Below, piece after piece: positions 1 to 12,346 of a stretch of 64,000 bases of DNA. The position numbers and the translations under genes were made by a program. The DNA is taken from NCBI GenBank assembly GCA_029204225.1, contig CM055092.1, forward strand, positions 20,983,669 through 21,047,668, written 5' to 3'. How positions within the stretch are numbered: position 1 is the stretch's first letter; each line of letters starts with the position of its first letter. Origin of the DNA: Diphasiastrum complanatum. Taxonomy: Eukaryota > Streptophyta > Lycopodiopsida > Lycopodiales > Lycopodiaceae. The notes below the pieces were generated by a model. The model had not been told where the DNA came from and made no database searches. It worked only from the letters and a program-made list of their open reading frames with translations.

Positions 1-20
1 AAAATGCTTAAGTAGGGGGA

Positions 21-746
21 GTGTCAATTGTCATGGTTGGTCTTCTTCGTGAAGAACAACTCCGTATATTCGAATGTCTTAACAATCACAGAGAAAGGCT
101 TGCCTCCCATGATTCTCTGCTTCTAGCTATGCAATCGCACCTCCATAAGCTAGATACGTCCATCGAAGAACTCAAGAAAGAAGTTGTAGTTATCAAAATT
201 GAAGCGTCTTCCCAAATGGCTACCTCAACCAAAATTCAATAGCTCGATATCCAATCTTGGGTAGATGTATTCAAAGGTTCGACTACAACTAGTCCTCTAC
301 CATTGCCTTCACCTTCATTTATCTCAACCACGTTCATTGAGAGCCGTTTGCGAGAGCACAAAGCTTTTAATGTTCTTGTTAGAGGTATTCTAAACTCCCA
401 AAATGTTGTTGAAGAAGCTAAGAAGTTTTTGGGTGAGAATCTCAAGCACCATAGCAAAGGTATGGAAATTGCTTGGCGACCTAAGAAGGACCCGGAGACT
501 CTTGTCATTCGCTTTACCTCGATGTCTCATCGGCGCAAAGTTTTGGCGAAGAGATCTAAATTGCGGGATACCAAAATCTACTTGGACGAAGATCTTACGT
601 TCATAAGTGCAAGAATCTAAACAACACGACAAGAAGCTCTATCAACTGGAAAGCGGCTTATTTATCGAGATGGTAATATTAGATTTGTGGATCGTAAAGC
701 TATGGTTAATGAGAGTTCTGAGATAGAATCAAAGTTAGAGAAATAA
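21..746 (+). pseudogene. L1-type LINE ORF1 protein remnant
   Basis: One reading frame runs from 21 to 746 with two in-frame stops (TAG at 240-242, TAA at 618-620). The N-terminal ~60 residues are heptad-like and charged, as in a coiled coil. The part from about 330 to 620 resembles the L1 ORF1p RNA-binding and C-terminal domain: a basic core ending in IYLDEDLT, then a short tail with the typical YRDGNIRFVDRK pattern at about 668-705. L1 ORF1p is an RNA-binding chaperone that coats LINE RNA. No ORF2 endonuclease or RT follows. It lies in the sense orientation inside an intron of the PRP40C-like gene. Many plant LINEs instead use a DUF4283/zinc-knuckle ORF1, so this type is notable. The assignment rests on motif pattern only. 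Confidence 0.55.
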
Positions 747-945
747 AGAGATGTCCAATTGACTTGTAAATGGTCTTTGTGCCATATAATCTTGGTAATA
801 AAATCTCTTCTTAGTTAGATTTGTTTTTTAGTCCTGTTGCTTTGACGACATTGATTCATATGGTTTTCATCTTATGTCTTATATGCCTTTTGGCATCAAA
901 AAGACGTTAATAAAGCTTTCTTTCTTTCTTCTTTCTCTCTCCCAG
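747..945 (+). other. Probable 3' UTR and pyrimidine tail of the LINE
   Basis: Directly after the ORF1 frame come two AATAAA-type signals (near 799 and 909) and then a CTTT/CT-rich run at about 916-945. This fits a LINE 3' end with a simple-repeat tail. The boundary is inferred; no target-site duplication was identified. Confidence 0.35.
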
Positions 946-1843
946 GCTAGCCTTGCCAGGTTAGAAAAAAGACATACATCTTCAGTTCAGCTTGAGAGGT
1001 TTTGTTTTAAATAATATATTCGTGATGTTTCGAGTAGGTGCCACCTTTTTGATACCATGATCACTCCAACGACCATGTATGCAGCGAAGATCTGGTGTAT
1101 GGGTGGCGTGACTACCTCAGAGTGGGCCAATATATCTAGTTTATAGATCACTATGCTTTCGCAAATGATTAGAGCAAAACCCTTGGTGCCACATTGAATT
1201 ATATTGGTAGAGTTTGTAGTTCCTTCACTCCAGGTTGAGGTAATTTTTTGGCTTATATTTTTTCTTCAGAGAGGCACAGATGGATAGCAGCAAGACTAGA
1301 TAACGTTCAATACATGGTCAGGGTTTCCATCTCTCGTGGCATTCCCAAGCGGTGCGTCTACTTGACTCTTGGTATCTCTTTATCATTGCTCTCGGAGGGC
1401 GCACACCACTATATTTGCTAGTTTATATATAGGTCTTATGTGCAAAGAGTTTGGGATGCACAGCTTGGGGTGAAACCCCCCCTCCATTATAGATCCCATT
1501 TCATGGAGGTTGATTGTGTGGGCTGCCCTAGTCACCCTAGATACCTCAATACTAGATTATCACATGGATTGAGGTCTATACTAGAACAATTCACATTCTC
1601 ATCACATAAGCTACATATTGAGATGGGACATGTTCATATGCACGAGTATCTTCTCTATAAAGGGTGTACATGCTACCTAAAAAACATAGAATTTAATGAT
1701 GATATGAACCAGAGCAATTAGTCTTTCTTGTGAAAAGGTTATATGTCAGCCTGCCAGTTCTTTGTTTATAGATATATGCTCTAATGCAGGGAAATTCTAT
1801 ACATGCTTAACGTTTTACAATGACATTGAGATTCTTTTGGCAG
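946..1843. other. Intron sequence upstream of the first visible PRP40C exon
   Basis: No conserved coding segment is visible. In particular, no WW-domain core (the YYYN block expected just 5' of the exon at 1844) is present, so the preceding exon lies left of the window. The stretch ends in a pyrimidine-rich tract and CAG acceptor at 1841-1843. Confidence 0.6.
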
Positions 1844-2311
1844 GTTACAAGCTGGCAGGTTCCGTCCGAGGTTACTGAATTTCGGAAGAAAAAGGTTTCT
1901 GAAGAAGTAGTTTCCAAACAAGGGCCAGATAATACTCCAGGGGCTACCGTAGCAGATAAAGGCACAGTTTCTTTTACCCTGAATATGCCTGCTGTATCAT
2001 CTGGCAGTCGTGAGTCAATCGGTTATAAGGGGATCGTCCCGACAGGAGCAACTGCTCTAGACTTAATAAAAAAGAAACTGCAAGATTTTGGGTCTCCTGT
2101 GACAACAAACACTACAAGTACTGGACCGAGTCCTTCGGGTGTCACAAATGGCAGTTCAGCTGGAGATAGCAACAATGGCAAAGTTATAGTCCCAGAGGAA
2201 AATAGAGAAACTCCAAAGGGAACTGTGGATGCATCCTCTTCAGATACTTCATCAGAGAGTGATGATGAGGTTCCCGAGCCATCCAAGGAAGAACGAGTTT
2301 TGCAGTTTAAG
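1844..2311 (+). CDS. PRP40C: PRP40C exon: WW-domain end and linker
   Basis: Phase-0 exon between acceptor CAG (1841-1843) and donor AAG|GTGGCC. It codes for the C-terminal strand of a WW domain (TSWQVP), a Ser/Thr/Gly-rich linker with the LDLIKKKLQDFG block also present in plant homologues, and an acidic serine-rich segment before the first FF domain. Confidence 0.9.
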
Positions 2312-5300
2312 GTGGCCTTTTTGTGCCTCCTGCATGTTATCTTTAGTTCTATTAGTTTATGATACCATATCCTTTTACTTTTCAATGATATTTATTTTCC
2401 TTTACTTCAACGTATTGAGATAAGGTCTCTGAAACCAGGATATATTATCTTGTTTTAAAAGCTGTAATCAACCTGCATACCCTCAAATAACAGCTTGGGG
2501 AACTAATTCTCTGTTTGAATACCATCTGTTATGTCCACCGACAAGAGAAAAAAATCGTTTGTCTTGTTGTAGTTGGAAGATGTTATATAATTGAATTTCT
2601 TTTTCAGTAGTTATATACAGACCTTAGCTGAAGTAGAGCTTTCCTTTATCATAGTAATTTATGCTTTTTTTTTATGGAAATTTAGTTGAGGAAAACCTTT
2701 GCTGGATTTTCCTTGAAAGTCAAGTGCAAAGAATTTGACTTGATTGGAAGTTTCCCAGTTTGAATATATCCAGCAGAGAAGCTACGCATATAATTCAAGG
2801 TATTGTGGTTAAATCTAATTGTCAACTTCTAGCATGCTTCGACAATTCTGTATTACAATATTGGTTCATTAATTTTATGCATGATTGTGCAACACAAACT
2901 CAAGTGTCTGCAGGCATTCTCTACAGACCAATGTATGTCTAGATTGTGCAGTATTATACGTTTATAAGTTTTTTGGTCTGAATACCACAGCATGCTGCCC
3001 CGTGTCATGAATTACCCCCCTAATGTGCTGGTGTGATGCACCGTGATCTTTTCAAACATGTTTTTGATATTGGAAATTCATTCTACTTACAAGTGATAGG
3101 TCTAGCTCGTTGTCAATTTTGAAGTGGGTCTTAGCTTTATTTGCTCTCAAGTTTGAACACTTGTCTAGGTTGCCTAATGGGATAATTGAAAGAAAGCAGC
3201 ATATTCAACTCAATACTTTTGCCTACTTTCAGTAAGTTTGGTAGTTAATGCCGAAAGATAACCTGTCCAATAATTTTGTGATAGCAAGCCTGAAGTATGT
3301 GTTCTTTTTATCTCATAATCTGGACAGGATATGCTGAAGGAAAAAGGAGTTGCACCTTTTTCGAAATGGGAAAAAGAGTTGCCAAAGATCATATTCGATC
3401 CAAGGTTCAAGGTTTGTAAGGGTTACAATTGGTTATTCAGCCTTTAAACTGAAAACAACCTCAGTCTAGGTATCTGATAAAGTCATGCAAGCTTGAAAGG
3501 CAAAAGCTGTTAGTTATAAACATGCTATGGAACAATGGGATTCACTTGTAAGTTGTACTTATCTTCCCTGTTCATATTTCTCCCTTGGCAGTTGTATTTT
3601 CTGCTTGACTTCTACTGCATGCTTAACTTAGATCTCTGAGCTTTTATTTAGGTTTCCCCTAGACAAATGGTTGCAAACATATTTATAACATTTGGATTTA
3701 TCATAACTTATAACTGAAATTTCTATTTTTCATCCTATTTATCTCTCTTCCCAGTATTTCATAATCATAATCTTATTTCCATAGTCCAATTATTAAGGAC
3801 CGGAAAGTTGATTAACAGAAATTAAAAGGCAAGGGTTTGGAAGAATTTTTAAATGGTTTGTGTGGCAGTTGGATGTTCCATTTTGGTGGAACTCTTCACA
3901 TCGAGTTTTTCATAGGTTTGACAATGTCTAACTTTGTTGTGAAAATGCCTTTCTTCTAAGCATCCGGGCAATGTTAACTTACAGAGATGTGTGGATGAAA
4001 GACATTTGCCATGGAAGATTAAGTTCTCGGTACAAGGAGGCAGTGCATTTTGAATCTGAACTGTTATATACAACTGCAAGTCCTCTACTTAGACCCAACT
4101 CTGGAAAGGACTTTGTTTTGCTTATGAGTCGCATTCATACTTGAGAAATCTTCCACTTCAAATGTATGTTTCTTGTCTCCAAAAGCTTTGAGCATTTTGT
4201 CCTTTTAATGCAGAGTTCAGGCCCATCCTTGACAATTATATCGTTCATTGTTTCCCCCACTACGAAAGGTTTCAGCTTTTCTCTTCAGATTATCTTTAGC
4301 TCACCTTTACATTTTGTAATTTGGTGGTCAAGGCATTACCTTATTTGACAAGTTTACAGAGTAAATCTTTCATCATTCTTAACTGGGCGTGAGGGAGTTG
4401 AAATGTTTTTCTGGATGTTTTGTTGGCCATATGACAGCATCAGCGAATGTTTCATTATTCTCTGCAATAATCTTAGAGCTTTAGTAAATATTAGTGTATT
4501 GCTCTTTGCTATTTGTCGAATACTGATGTCTAAACCCATCGAATGTCACAACAGAAAATGGCCTTTCTACTATGTCTGAGTTTGACATGTTTTTTAAAAG
4601 CGATGGGACATGTTCAATAAAATCAAAATTACGTTCTGAAAGCTTCTAATCAGGGTTTTCTAGCTTTGTCAAATAACTTCAATTGATCTAGCTTTGTCAG
4701 GGTTGTCAACAGTGGACTTCCAAGTTTTTGTGCTGCATTACAGAGATGTTTTCTTGTACTAATACTTTTAGATTCTAACTCACTGTCCACCATTGGATAA
4801 TGGCCTTTTTTCTCTTTATATATTTCGAGTGAGTAGTTAATGACTTGTTCTGAGTGGAGTTAAAATCAGAGTGGCTAAAAATGAGTCTTGAATATTAATC
4901 TGGATTCTGTTTGATTATCGAGTTATGTTTGCCACAAAGTAAAAGCAATTTCATTGTTTCCAGGACAGCGATGCTGCCATTGTTTTAATTATAGACACAT
5001 TTCATAGTTATTGGACCCTTTTGTACTGGCAGTGTATCAGCTATCATTTGGATATTTGGAGTCTTGGGGCTTGCAACTAATCAAATGACATTTGAACCCC
5101 TAAAAACCATCGTCTGAGGGCCCTAACACAAAGAGGATGGTTCCAGGCATTTGGTCCCTTTTGAAGCCTAATTAGGTCAGAGTTATGGATTCAGTACAAA
5201 CCGAGCTGTGGAGATTCAGAAGCTTACTATAGCTATAGGAGTGCAAATTAGCATCATAATCACCAGCAAATCGCCATTCAAAACCTGAGACCTTTGAATC

Positions 5301-8300
5301 AAATTGAGATTTTGCAATTTTGTTTTTGGTTTTTCGGCAATCTAGTTTCCAAATGTCTCTGGGTGGCACAGTTGCTTTTTGACAGGCGATTGGAACCTTC
5401 ATAGGTTTAGGTATCTCCAGATTTGACAAAATCCTAAATGATGAATTCGAGATTCTCAACTTATGATCAAAATTATGATTGGAAAGAAATAGAAATGACG
5501 TAATCACAATCAATGAAACCTTTGAGCCAAAAAAAGATGGGAGCTTTGACAAACTAGATTCTTGGCTCTCTCTTAGGGCTAGCGTCCCCCTCCCAAATGA
5601 CTATATATGACGCAAAATTATGTGTTATGGCTGGTGCAGACTTCCAAAACATCCAAACTTGACTTCTTGTTTGATTAGAAAATCCTTCTCTATTTGGAAA
5701 GTGGATATGAGGTTCAGAACACAATGGCACACGATCATGCATAAAACAATAGAATGGAGAAGTAAACTGTGGCCTGACTATCCATCTCTAACTAAGATAT
5801 CTACTATCTAGACAATAATTAAGTGAGAGAATCTTTGTTTGAGACAGTTGTTGAAGGATATCTATGCTTTGTATATACAGTAGAATCAGATGGGTTGATC
5901 TGCAAAGACATTTATGCCTATGGAGTTTTAGGTAAATGGGGTTAATTTGATCTAGGAGTTGGGGGTAACGAAATCACCCTTTTGAATCAATACCATTGAT
6001 CACATCTAGGTTGTCTAGAAGGTTTTCTTATAGAAGGTTCACTTGGGGTTAGGCAGGAATATCCGTGGCATGGGACTTCATATTGGAGATTACCCAATTA
6101 CTAGAGTCTAGAGGCCATTCTTAAAATGTATTCTAGGAGTTCAGGTAGTATATAATAAGCTGTGAGACCCCACATGTCCAAGTACCAAGTACTAGCTCAC
6201 AAACTGCATAGCCAGAGGGTAGAAATGGTGATGTATGGCCCTAGTATCATATTTCTCTCTACCTTTGATCACCAATTATTCCACCTACCTGCCTTTCATG
6301 TCCCAAACCAGTATCTTGATCAAGCCCTTGATCTGCTCTGCATGCCTTTCATTCAACTTGTCTGGTGTAGTGATCAATCCCATGCTTTGTCCACCCTGAC
6401 AACTTTGAGGCAACTTTCTTGTCTTATCCTGGCTAAGTCCAACGTAGATGGTGAGGTCCCATGTGTGGTAGCTGCTTTGCTTTAGTTATTAGCCACCGCC
6501 AGATTGTATGGTTGATCGGTCTTCTCGTAATCGATCCATCCGGGGTAATGGCAAGTGTGCTCTTCAAATTACCCCCTTGTAGAATTGACAATTTCTAATA
6601 TCAAAAGCTTTATAATAAGGACCGAATTAGAGAGCCTTTAGTTATTGGGCACCCAACATTCTAGGAAGCTCAGTTGGGTCCTTGTCACTAGGACAGCATG
6701 ACAAAGTTAGGGCCAAAATCAACAAATAGGGTCCTAGGGGCCCAGATGTAATCAGTAAGGTCCCAAGCAGCAAAATCTCAAATAACTTAATAAATTCTAA
6801 CCATGTTCTCTTAGTTATACTGGATTTGAATCTCTTTATATTTGGGACCATTTAGAAGGTGAAATTACTGTTTTCATTCACATAATTGGATCAAGAGGAT
6901 AAGAACCAGACTGATTGTACAACCTTGATTTGGGTCTACTTCAAAGAAGGGTTTCAAAGCTGTGATAGATTTGTGTCTCATTCAAAACAGTGACGGTATA
7001 TCTGATGACATTGTTAGTCCTATCTAATGATTAAAGGATATGGGAAAAATCTATCTTTGAAAGTTGCCTTGCTGATAAGGGCAATTATTGCGGTTTAATA
7101 GCTTTTGTTAAAAGCAGCATTGCGTTTTTCTTGAATCTCATCAATGCTGCAGCAGATTGCTTTGGAACCAAGATTTTTTATCAAAAACTAAAACTGCTTA
7201 ATAGTAAGATCTAGAAGCATCTTGAATTTGACCTGAAGGAAAATTCATCATTAAGTGATGCAAATTGACAATCTTTGCTTTATAGGCAATTCCTAGCCAT
7301 ACTGAACGCCGGTCAATATTTGAGCATTATGTACGTACTCGTGCTGATGAGGAGCGGAAAGAGAAAAGAGCTGCTCAGAAGGCTGCCATTGAAGGTTTTA
7401 AGCAACTCCTTGAGGAATCAATAAAGGTCTTGACTTCCTCTATTATACTTTGGCTGGAACACTTTGTTGGTGAAGATGCTTGTTTGATCTAACTTTGCAA
7501 ATTGGAAGTTTTCTCCATGTTAAGTGTCAATGGCATAGCAGCCTTGTGCATAGGTTAGGTTAATATCTCCTTCAGTGACTCTTTTCCAGTAAAGTATTCT
7601 ATTTATTGTCAAATGGTCCTCTGTTTGATGTCAGAGATTGCGCAGGGTGTATAAAGTCTGATGGTGAACATGGAACAATAAAATGGTGCTCTTTTTTATG
7701 TCAATGGTTGCATAGGATAATGCATATTTTCTGATGGTGTATTTGGAAACAAGCGATACAATCCCTCACACGAAAGAATTTTGAATAAATCGATTCTATG
7801 TGATTCATGCAATTTGGTCAGGTTTGCAACACTTGACGGTCTGTGTTTGTTTGCTTTCTGTTGCAGGATATAAGTCATAGCACTGATTATGAAGGCTTTG
7901 CAAAGTTGTGGAGCCATGATAGTCGATTTGAGGCGTTGGATCGAAAAGATCGTGAAGCACTTCTTAATGAGAGGTATGGATTTCAAACTGTTTTTAGGAC
8001 TGTTCAAGTCGAGAATCCACTAACACATAGTGTCAGACACAGCTTGTTTGTTTACATGAGTGATCTAGGTGTTGCTGTGCTGGCGACTGACTAAAACTCT
8101 CAGAGAGCCATCGGATCTTTAAAACTCAAACATGCTGACCTTGCTATACCTGAAATAACCTGTGTAGCTACATTACATGGTTATTGTTGGAGGAGAGCTG
8201 TTAGGAAAGATATGGGTAGGTTTTGCATGGTGTCATAAGTTCAAGTATTCTTTAAGTTGCTGACCAGCCACAGTAGGTTTTATGGCTGACTTCAGTTGGT

Positions 8301-11300
8301 TAATGTTCATGTGGTTGATAAGAGTTATCGCATACCAAGGTGAACCCTGTCCCAATTTGCGATTCATCGAGGGATTTTTTTCCACAGGTATAGTTCTATT
8401 TAATCTGTGCAAGCCTAACATACATGCCTTTGAACTAATCCAATCTCCATGCGTGCTGCTTTTGGAGATATGAATAAGTCCTGTGGTGTGCAGGCTATGT
8501 GCGCATGGACCTAATTTTGTGAACAGTCAAGACTTGATCGTTCAAAGTAGTCTGTTTTTCATAATTTGGTGTCCCTCTCCAGATTTTGTTTGAACGATGG
8601 GCACAATTGTCATTTGTTACAGTGTACATGACCAATAGAAAAGTCAATTAGGAAAGCCTTCTGGGCTGTATGTAAACCTTGACAAGTAGAGATTTTTGTT
8701 GATTATTGCAGAGTCTTGCCTTTGCGTAGAGCTGAGGAAGAGCGGTTGAAGGCTGTTCATGCTGCTGCTGTGGCAGGATTCAACTCTTTGCTCAAAGAAA
8801 AGGGAGAGATATCTACAAGCACTCGCTGGTCAAAAGTATGCACATTCAACTTTCAAAGATTTCTTTCTTTCTTATTATGGCACTTCAATGACTATTTTAA
8901 TGACAGTGAATTCAACTAAGGGGCTGAAATTCACAGTGAAGAAGAATTTTTTCAAACAGAATATTGTAACGTCTTTTCACAGGTGAAAGATATGTTGCGG
9001 CATGATTCAAGGTACAGGGCTGTCAAACGAGAAGATAGGGAAGCTTTTTTCAATGATTATGTAGGTGAACTAAGAGCTGCAGAACGGGAAGCTGAGAGAG
9101 CTGCAAAAGCAAAGAGGGAAGAGGAGGTAAGCTGGCTACTAGTGTTAAACATTGCATAACGCCGCTATCTAAAGACTTACCTGGTTCCTTTTTTCATTGC
9201 CATTCTTGTTTGAAAAATGATGGCGAGGATTAGATCTTATGTTTTGAAGCATACAAGAGATTGGGGTGATTTTTTACAGGAAAAACTAAGAGAAAAGGAG
9301 CGTGAAATGAGAAAGCGTAAGGAGAGAGAAGAACAAGAGATGGAGAGAGTAAGAGCAAAAGCTCGCCGAAAGGATGCAGTTAGTTCCTATCAAGCTCTTC
9401 TCACAGAGAAGATCAAGGATCCTGAGGTGGTCATTCTATATTATGATTTATTGCAATGCTCCCCTCTTCCCATGAGGAGCTTCAATATGTTTAGTGTGTT
9501 AGAGCTCTTTTACACTAATATGTGTAGGTATTTTCCAGGCATCTTGGACTGAAAATAAACCTAAATTGGAGAAAGATCCTCTAGGTCGGGCTGCGAATCC
9601 TGAGTTAGATCTTGCAGATCGTGAAAGACTCTTTCGGGAGCATGTGAATGAGCTGTATGAGGTGTGTACTTTATTGCTCTGATGATTGTTCATAAGTTTG
9701 ACCTTCTCAGAACGCTTAAATGAATTCCAAATTTGACTGTAGCCCCTCTTCTTATGTTTTTCTGAATTTTCTTCTACTTTCATCCCATTACTATCTGTCT
9801 ATATATCAGTGTTATCTAAAGTATTGCTAGAAAAAATTTGATAGTGAAAGGTGAACTGTTTTATATCCTATCAAATCAAGTCTACATTTATTTGTTATAT
9901 GTTGGGTTTTAGCCTCTGGGTACCTCCTTGACATTTTTGTGCATTGTTACATTCCACATGCAAGTTTCGAATCAGTTTCTCTTGCTGTTGCAATTTTTGG
10001 CCTTGCCTTGCGAAGGCAATACCATGTGTTTGAGGTTGGTCAATGAAGTTTATTTCAAAGGAAGTCTCCAAGATTTTGAGAATTTCTTTTTCTAGAGATG
10101 TATTTCACTTCAAAGTTCGATTACACATTCAGAACTATGCATGTGTCTCAACTTTAAAGTCCAACACAACTATACATGACAACACAAACAGGCATTGTCA
10201 AATTTGCATGTTCTTTGGTCTAGATACTCTCTCACAATTATGCATGACATGCTTTCGCATTGCATTGTTGGGCATTAACTTGCAAAGTTGAATCTTACAT
10301 TTCTGTGCACAGTAGTTTAGTGTATCCATCATATATGTGAATGTGTTGACGATATTTGACTATCTGAAATTGGCTGTCATTTAGATTTTATTTGTGATAT
10401 TTTAGTTATGCCGAAATTAGAAATAGTTGAAATTTTTTTAGGGTTGTTAAACATTATGCGTAGATTAGAGGGGTAGAAAATTCACTGCCCACGTGTACTC
10501 AAACTGCAGAAGCTCGTTTCAAGGATTTTAGGGCGTTACATAGCATTCTGTACATGCAGAATGCATTAAACAATGTGTTTTTTACCCATCTTCTTAGCTA
10601 GCCTGTCATCCTGTCTAACCACAAAACAGGTGAGTCTCCAAAATTTCAATCTGGTGATGTTCAAGCCACATCCCTAAGGCATGCCTTCGTCACTGTTGAG
10701 CCACCTAAATTGGAACCCGGCTAGAGATGAGTACCCAGAGATCGTACTGGAGAGCAATTGTAAAAAGCTCTTGACAACAAAATAGGAACGGGAACTCACC
10801 ATGAGATCCAATCTCAGAGATACTTTAAAGATACGTCTGACTGCGATCGAGGAACTGTTCTGACTCCTTGACATCAAACGTGGGCAGAATCTATCCTACA
10901 ATCTGAAAGTTTTGCCTCGTCACAAAAGTTGCATTCAAATCTCCGAAACTCACTGCAGAAAATCCCTGTAGAGCTTCTTGTTCCTTTAGAACGCTGCTTC
11001 CATGCAAAGAAATCAAAGATTGATCGACTCTTGATTGGTCAGTGTAACATTAGACTGCTGCTGAAGGCACAGTACAAAATTACTTCAATGTTAACAGTCC
11101 CAAAGATCCAGAATAAGGCAGGGCTATCAGGCAACAAAACTTAGCAAACTTCTAAGGCTATTCCTCATTTTTTTGGTGGCATTTTGATATATCTCTATGA
11201 CTTTAATCTGAATGTATGACAGACATCTTCATTGCCGGGGTCGTTTCAAGAAAGTGTGCATTCCGTATGGGATGTGGGAGTAGTCCCCACATTCAGTATG

Positions 11301-12346
11301 GCATTCTGCTGTTCTTTACACTACAGATATGAGTCAAACACGTAGTACGTTTACCCCCAGAATGACGACACATCTAGATACATAACGTTTATATCAAGAA
11401 AATGTTCATTTTTGGATGATGGTTATGTTGAATGCGAGCATTTTGTATGCTACATAGAGTTCTCGGTGGTTGAAAAGATATTTATTTGTAGTTTATTTGA
11501 AGAGGTTATAGGGTGTGGCTTCAAAAATTGTCATTAAAATAACTGTTGCCTACTGAAACAATCCAGAAATTTAAATGACCTGAATACAGTGACATAATTG
11601 TCAATAATCTGATTGATATTGATTGCACTTCCTGGGATATTCAGGTAGATTCACTGCAGAACGATTATTAATCAAGAGGTAATAGTAAATCAAATTTTAG
11701 TTATCATCAATGCTAAAACACAAAGCACAAGAATTACTCTAATGCCCTAATCAGTATTTAGTTATGGTAAAACTAGTTACAGAAGTACGAAAGTGTAGTG
11801 CAAAATCATAGCCATAAGATCTAGTATAGACTAGTGAGCTGTGAAGACTAGGATTTTCTACAACTTACAAATCTAGCTATAGAAGACATGCCTCTGCCTT
11901 TGGCCAATAAGCAGCAAAATCATAGCCAGAAGATCTAGTATATATAGACCGGTGAGCTGTAAAGAACTAATATTATCAGGAGAGTGCTGCTAATTGACAT
12001 TTTGATTCGATCATTGCAGCGTTGTGTGCGGGAGTACAGACTATTGTTGGCAGATGTGATAACTCCTGATGCAGCTGCCAAGCAGCTGGAGGATGGTAAA
12101 AGTATTTTAACATCATGGTCTGAGGCAAAAAAAGCTCTAAAGAGTGATCCAAGGTACAACAGGATGCCTCGTAGAGATCGCGAGTCTTGGTGGCGAAAAT
12201 ATGCTGAAGATGTCCAGCGGAGGTTGAAGGCTGCTTCTTCAGTTCACAAAGACGACAAACAAGTAGTCAATTCTGAGATGAAGGATTCTTCATCTGAGGC
12301 CATGAAACGTTCACCAGGCTCCCGGCGACACCAAAGTCGTAGATAA
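1844..12346 (+). CDS. PRP40C: PRP40C/TCERG1-like pre-mRNA-processing protein, 3' nine exons
   Basis: Nine exons join in one open frame: 1844-2311, 3328-3411, 7286-7426, 7867-7973, 8712-8835, 8983-9126, 9280-9426, 9539-9661 and 12020-12346, giving 554 codons plus a TAA-type stop. All introns are GT-AG. The product starts with the last residues of a WW domain (VTSWQVPSEV), then a Ser/Thr-rich linker with an acidic DTSSESDDEVPEPSKEE stretch, then five FF domains and a basic C-terminus. In this family WW domains bind proline-rich splicing factors and FF domains bind the phosphorylated RNA polymerase II C-terminal domain, coupling transcription to splicing in the nucleus. The order and wording closely match Arabidopsis PRP40C as I recall it. 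The 5' exons with the WW domains are outside the window. No frame break is seen, so it is probably functional. Confidence 0.93.
3328..3411 (+). CDS. PRP40C: PRP40C exon: FF domain 1, first part
   Basis: An 84-nt phase-0 exon encoding DMLKEKGVAPFSKWEKEL and on to PRFK, the most conserved block of the family. Acceptor at 3326-3327, donor GT at 3412. It is bounded by introns of about 1.0 and 3.9 kb. Confidence 0.93.
3412..7285 (+). other. 3.9-kb intron splitting FF domain 1
   Basis: The longest intron of the gene in this window. I see no transposon protein motif, RNA gene or conserved coding block in it. A 126-codon antisense frame at 5172-5552 and a 107-codon sense frame at 6162-6485 resemble nothing I know and are probably chance. 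It ends in a T-rich tract and TATAG acceptor. Confidence 0.7.
7286..7426 (+). CDS. PRP40C: PRP40C exon: FF1 end and start of FF2
   Basis: A 141-nt phase-0 exon. It begins AIPSHTERRSIFEHYV, which closes FF1, then a charged helix (ADEERKEKRAAQKA) and the first helix of FF2 (FKQLLEE). Confidence 0.92.
7867..7973 (+). CDS. PRP40C: PRP40C exon: FF domain 2
   Basis: A 107-nt exon from acceptor TTGCAG to donor AG|GTATGG. It encodes the FF2 core with RFEALDRKDREALLNE. It ends in phase 2; the split arginine codon is completed by the next exon at 8712. Confidence 0.92.
8712..8835 (+). CDS. PRP40C: PRP40C exon: FF2 end and FF3 start
   Basis: A 124-nt exon entered in phase 2 and left in phase 0 (AAA|GTATGC). 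It encodes a charged linker and FNSLLKEKGEISTSTRWSK, the first helices of FF3. Confidence 0.92.
8983..9126 (+). CDS. PRP40C: PRP40C exon: FF domain 3
   Basis: A 144-nt phase-0 exon encoding the second half of FF3 (SRYRAVKREDREAFFNDYV) and the start of a long Arg/Glu/Lys-rich helix. Confidence 0.92.
9280..9426 (+). CDS. PRP40C: PRP40C exon: charged helix and FF4 start
   Basis: A 147-nt phase-0 exon. It carries the highly charged REKEREMRKRKEREEQE helix typical of the region between FF3 and FF4, then SSYQALLTEKIKDPE, the first helix of FF4. Confidence 0.92.
9539..9661 (+). CDS. PRP40C: PRP40C exon: FF domain 4
   Basis: A 123-nt phase-0 exon encoding ASWTENKPKLEKDPLGRA and ADRERLFREHVNELYE. 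The last Glu joins directly to Arg-Cys-Val of the final exon, the same order (LYERCV) as in the plant homologue, so no exon is missing in the 2.4-kb intron between them. Confidence 0.92.
9662..12019 (+). other. 2.4-kb intron before the last PRP40C exon
   Basis: No recognisable coding or RNA element. It contains a 114-bp-period duplication near its 3' end (separate entry). It ends in a pyrimidine-poor tract and TTGCAG acceptor at 12014-12019. Confidence 0.7.
11799..11970. repeat. Imperfect direct duplication, 114-bp period
   Basis: The block starting CAAAATCATAGCC occurs at 11801 and again at 11915, with matching continuation through AGATCTAGTATA and GTGAGCTGT. The second copy ends about 55 bp before the last-exon acceptor of the PRP40C-like gene. 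Confidence 0.75.
12020..12346 (+). CDS. PRP40C: PRP40C last exon: FF domain 5 and basic tail
   Basis: A phase-0 terminal exon encoding RCVREYRLLLADV, the FF5 body (SWSEAKKALKSDPRYNRM, RRDRESWWRKYAEDV) and a Ser/Lys/Arg-rich tail ending SRRHQSRR-stop. The basic C-terminus fits nuclear localisation. No clear canonical AATAAA was found close downstream. Confidence 0.92.
   Translation, partial: RCVREYRLLLADVITPDAAAKQLEDGKSILTSWSEAKKALKSDPRYNRMPRRDRESWWRKYAEDVQRRLKAASSVHKDDKQVVNSEMKDSSSEAMKRSPGSRRHQSRR

Noticed and set aside
5172-5552. 126-codon antisense frame in the large PRP40C intron
   Set aside because: No recognisable domain, biased composition, and the intron is otherwise non-coding; probably chance.
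6162-6485. 107-codon sense frame in the same intron
   Set aside because: No domain, and including it would break the tight FF1 exon junction known from homologues.
9662-12019. Possible missing exon between FF4 and FF5
   Set aside because: The flanking exons join as LYE-RCV in phase 0, the same order as the plant homologue, so none is needed.
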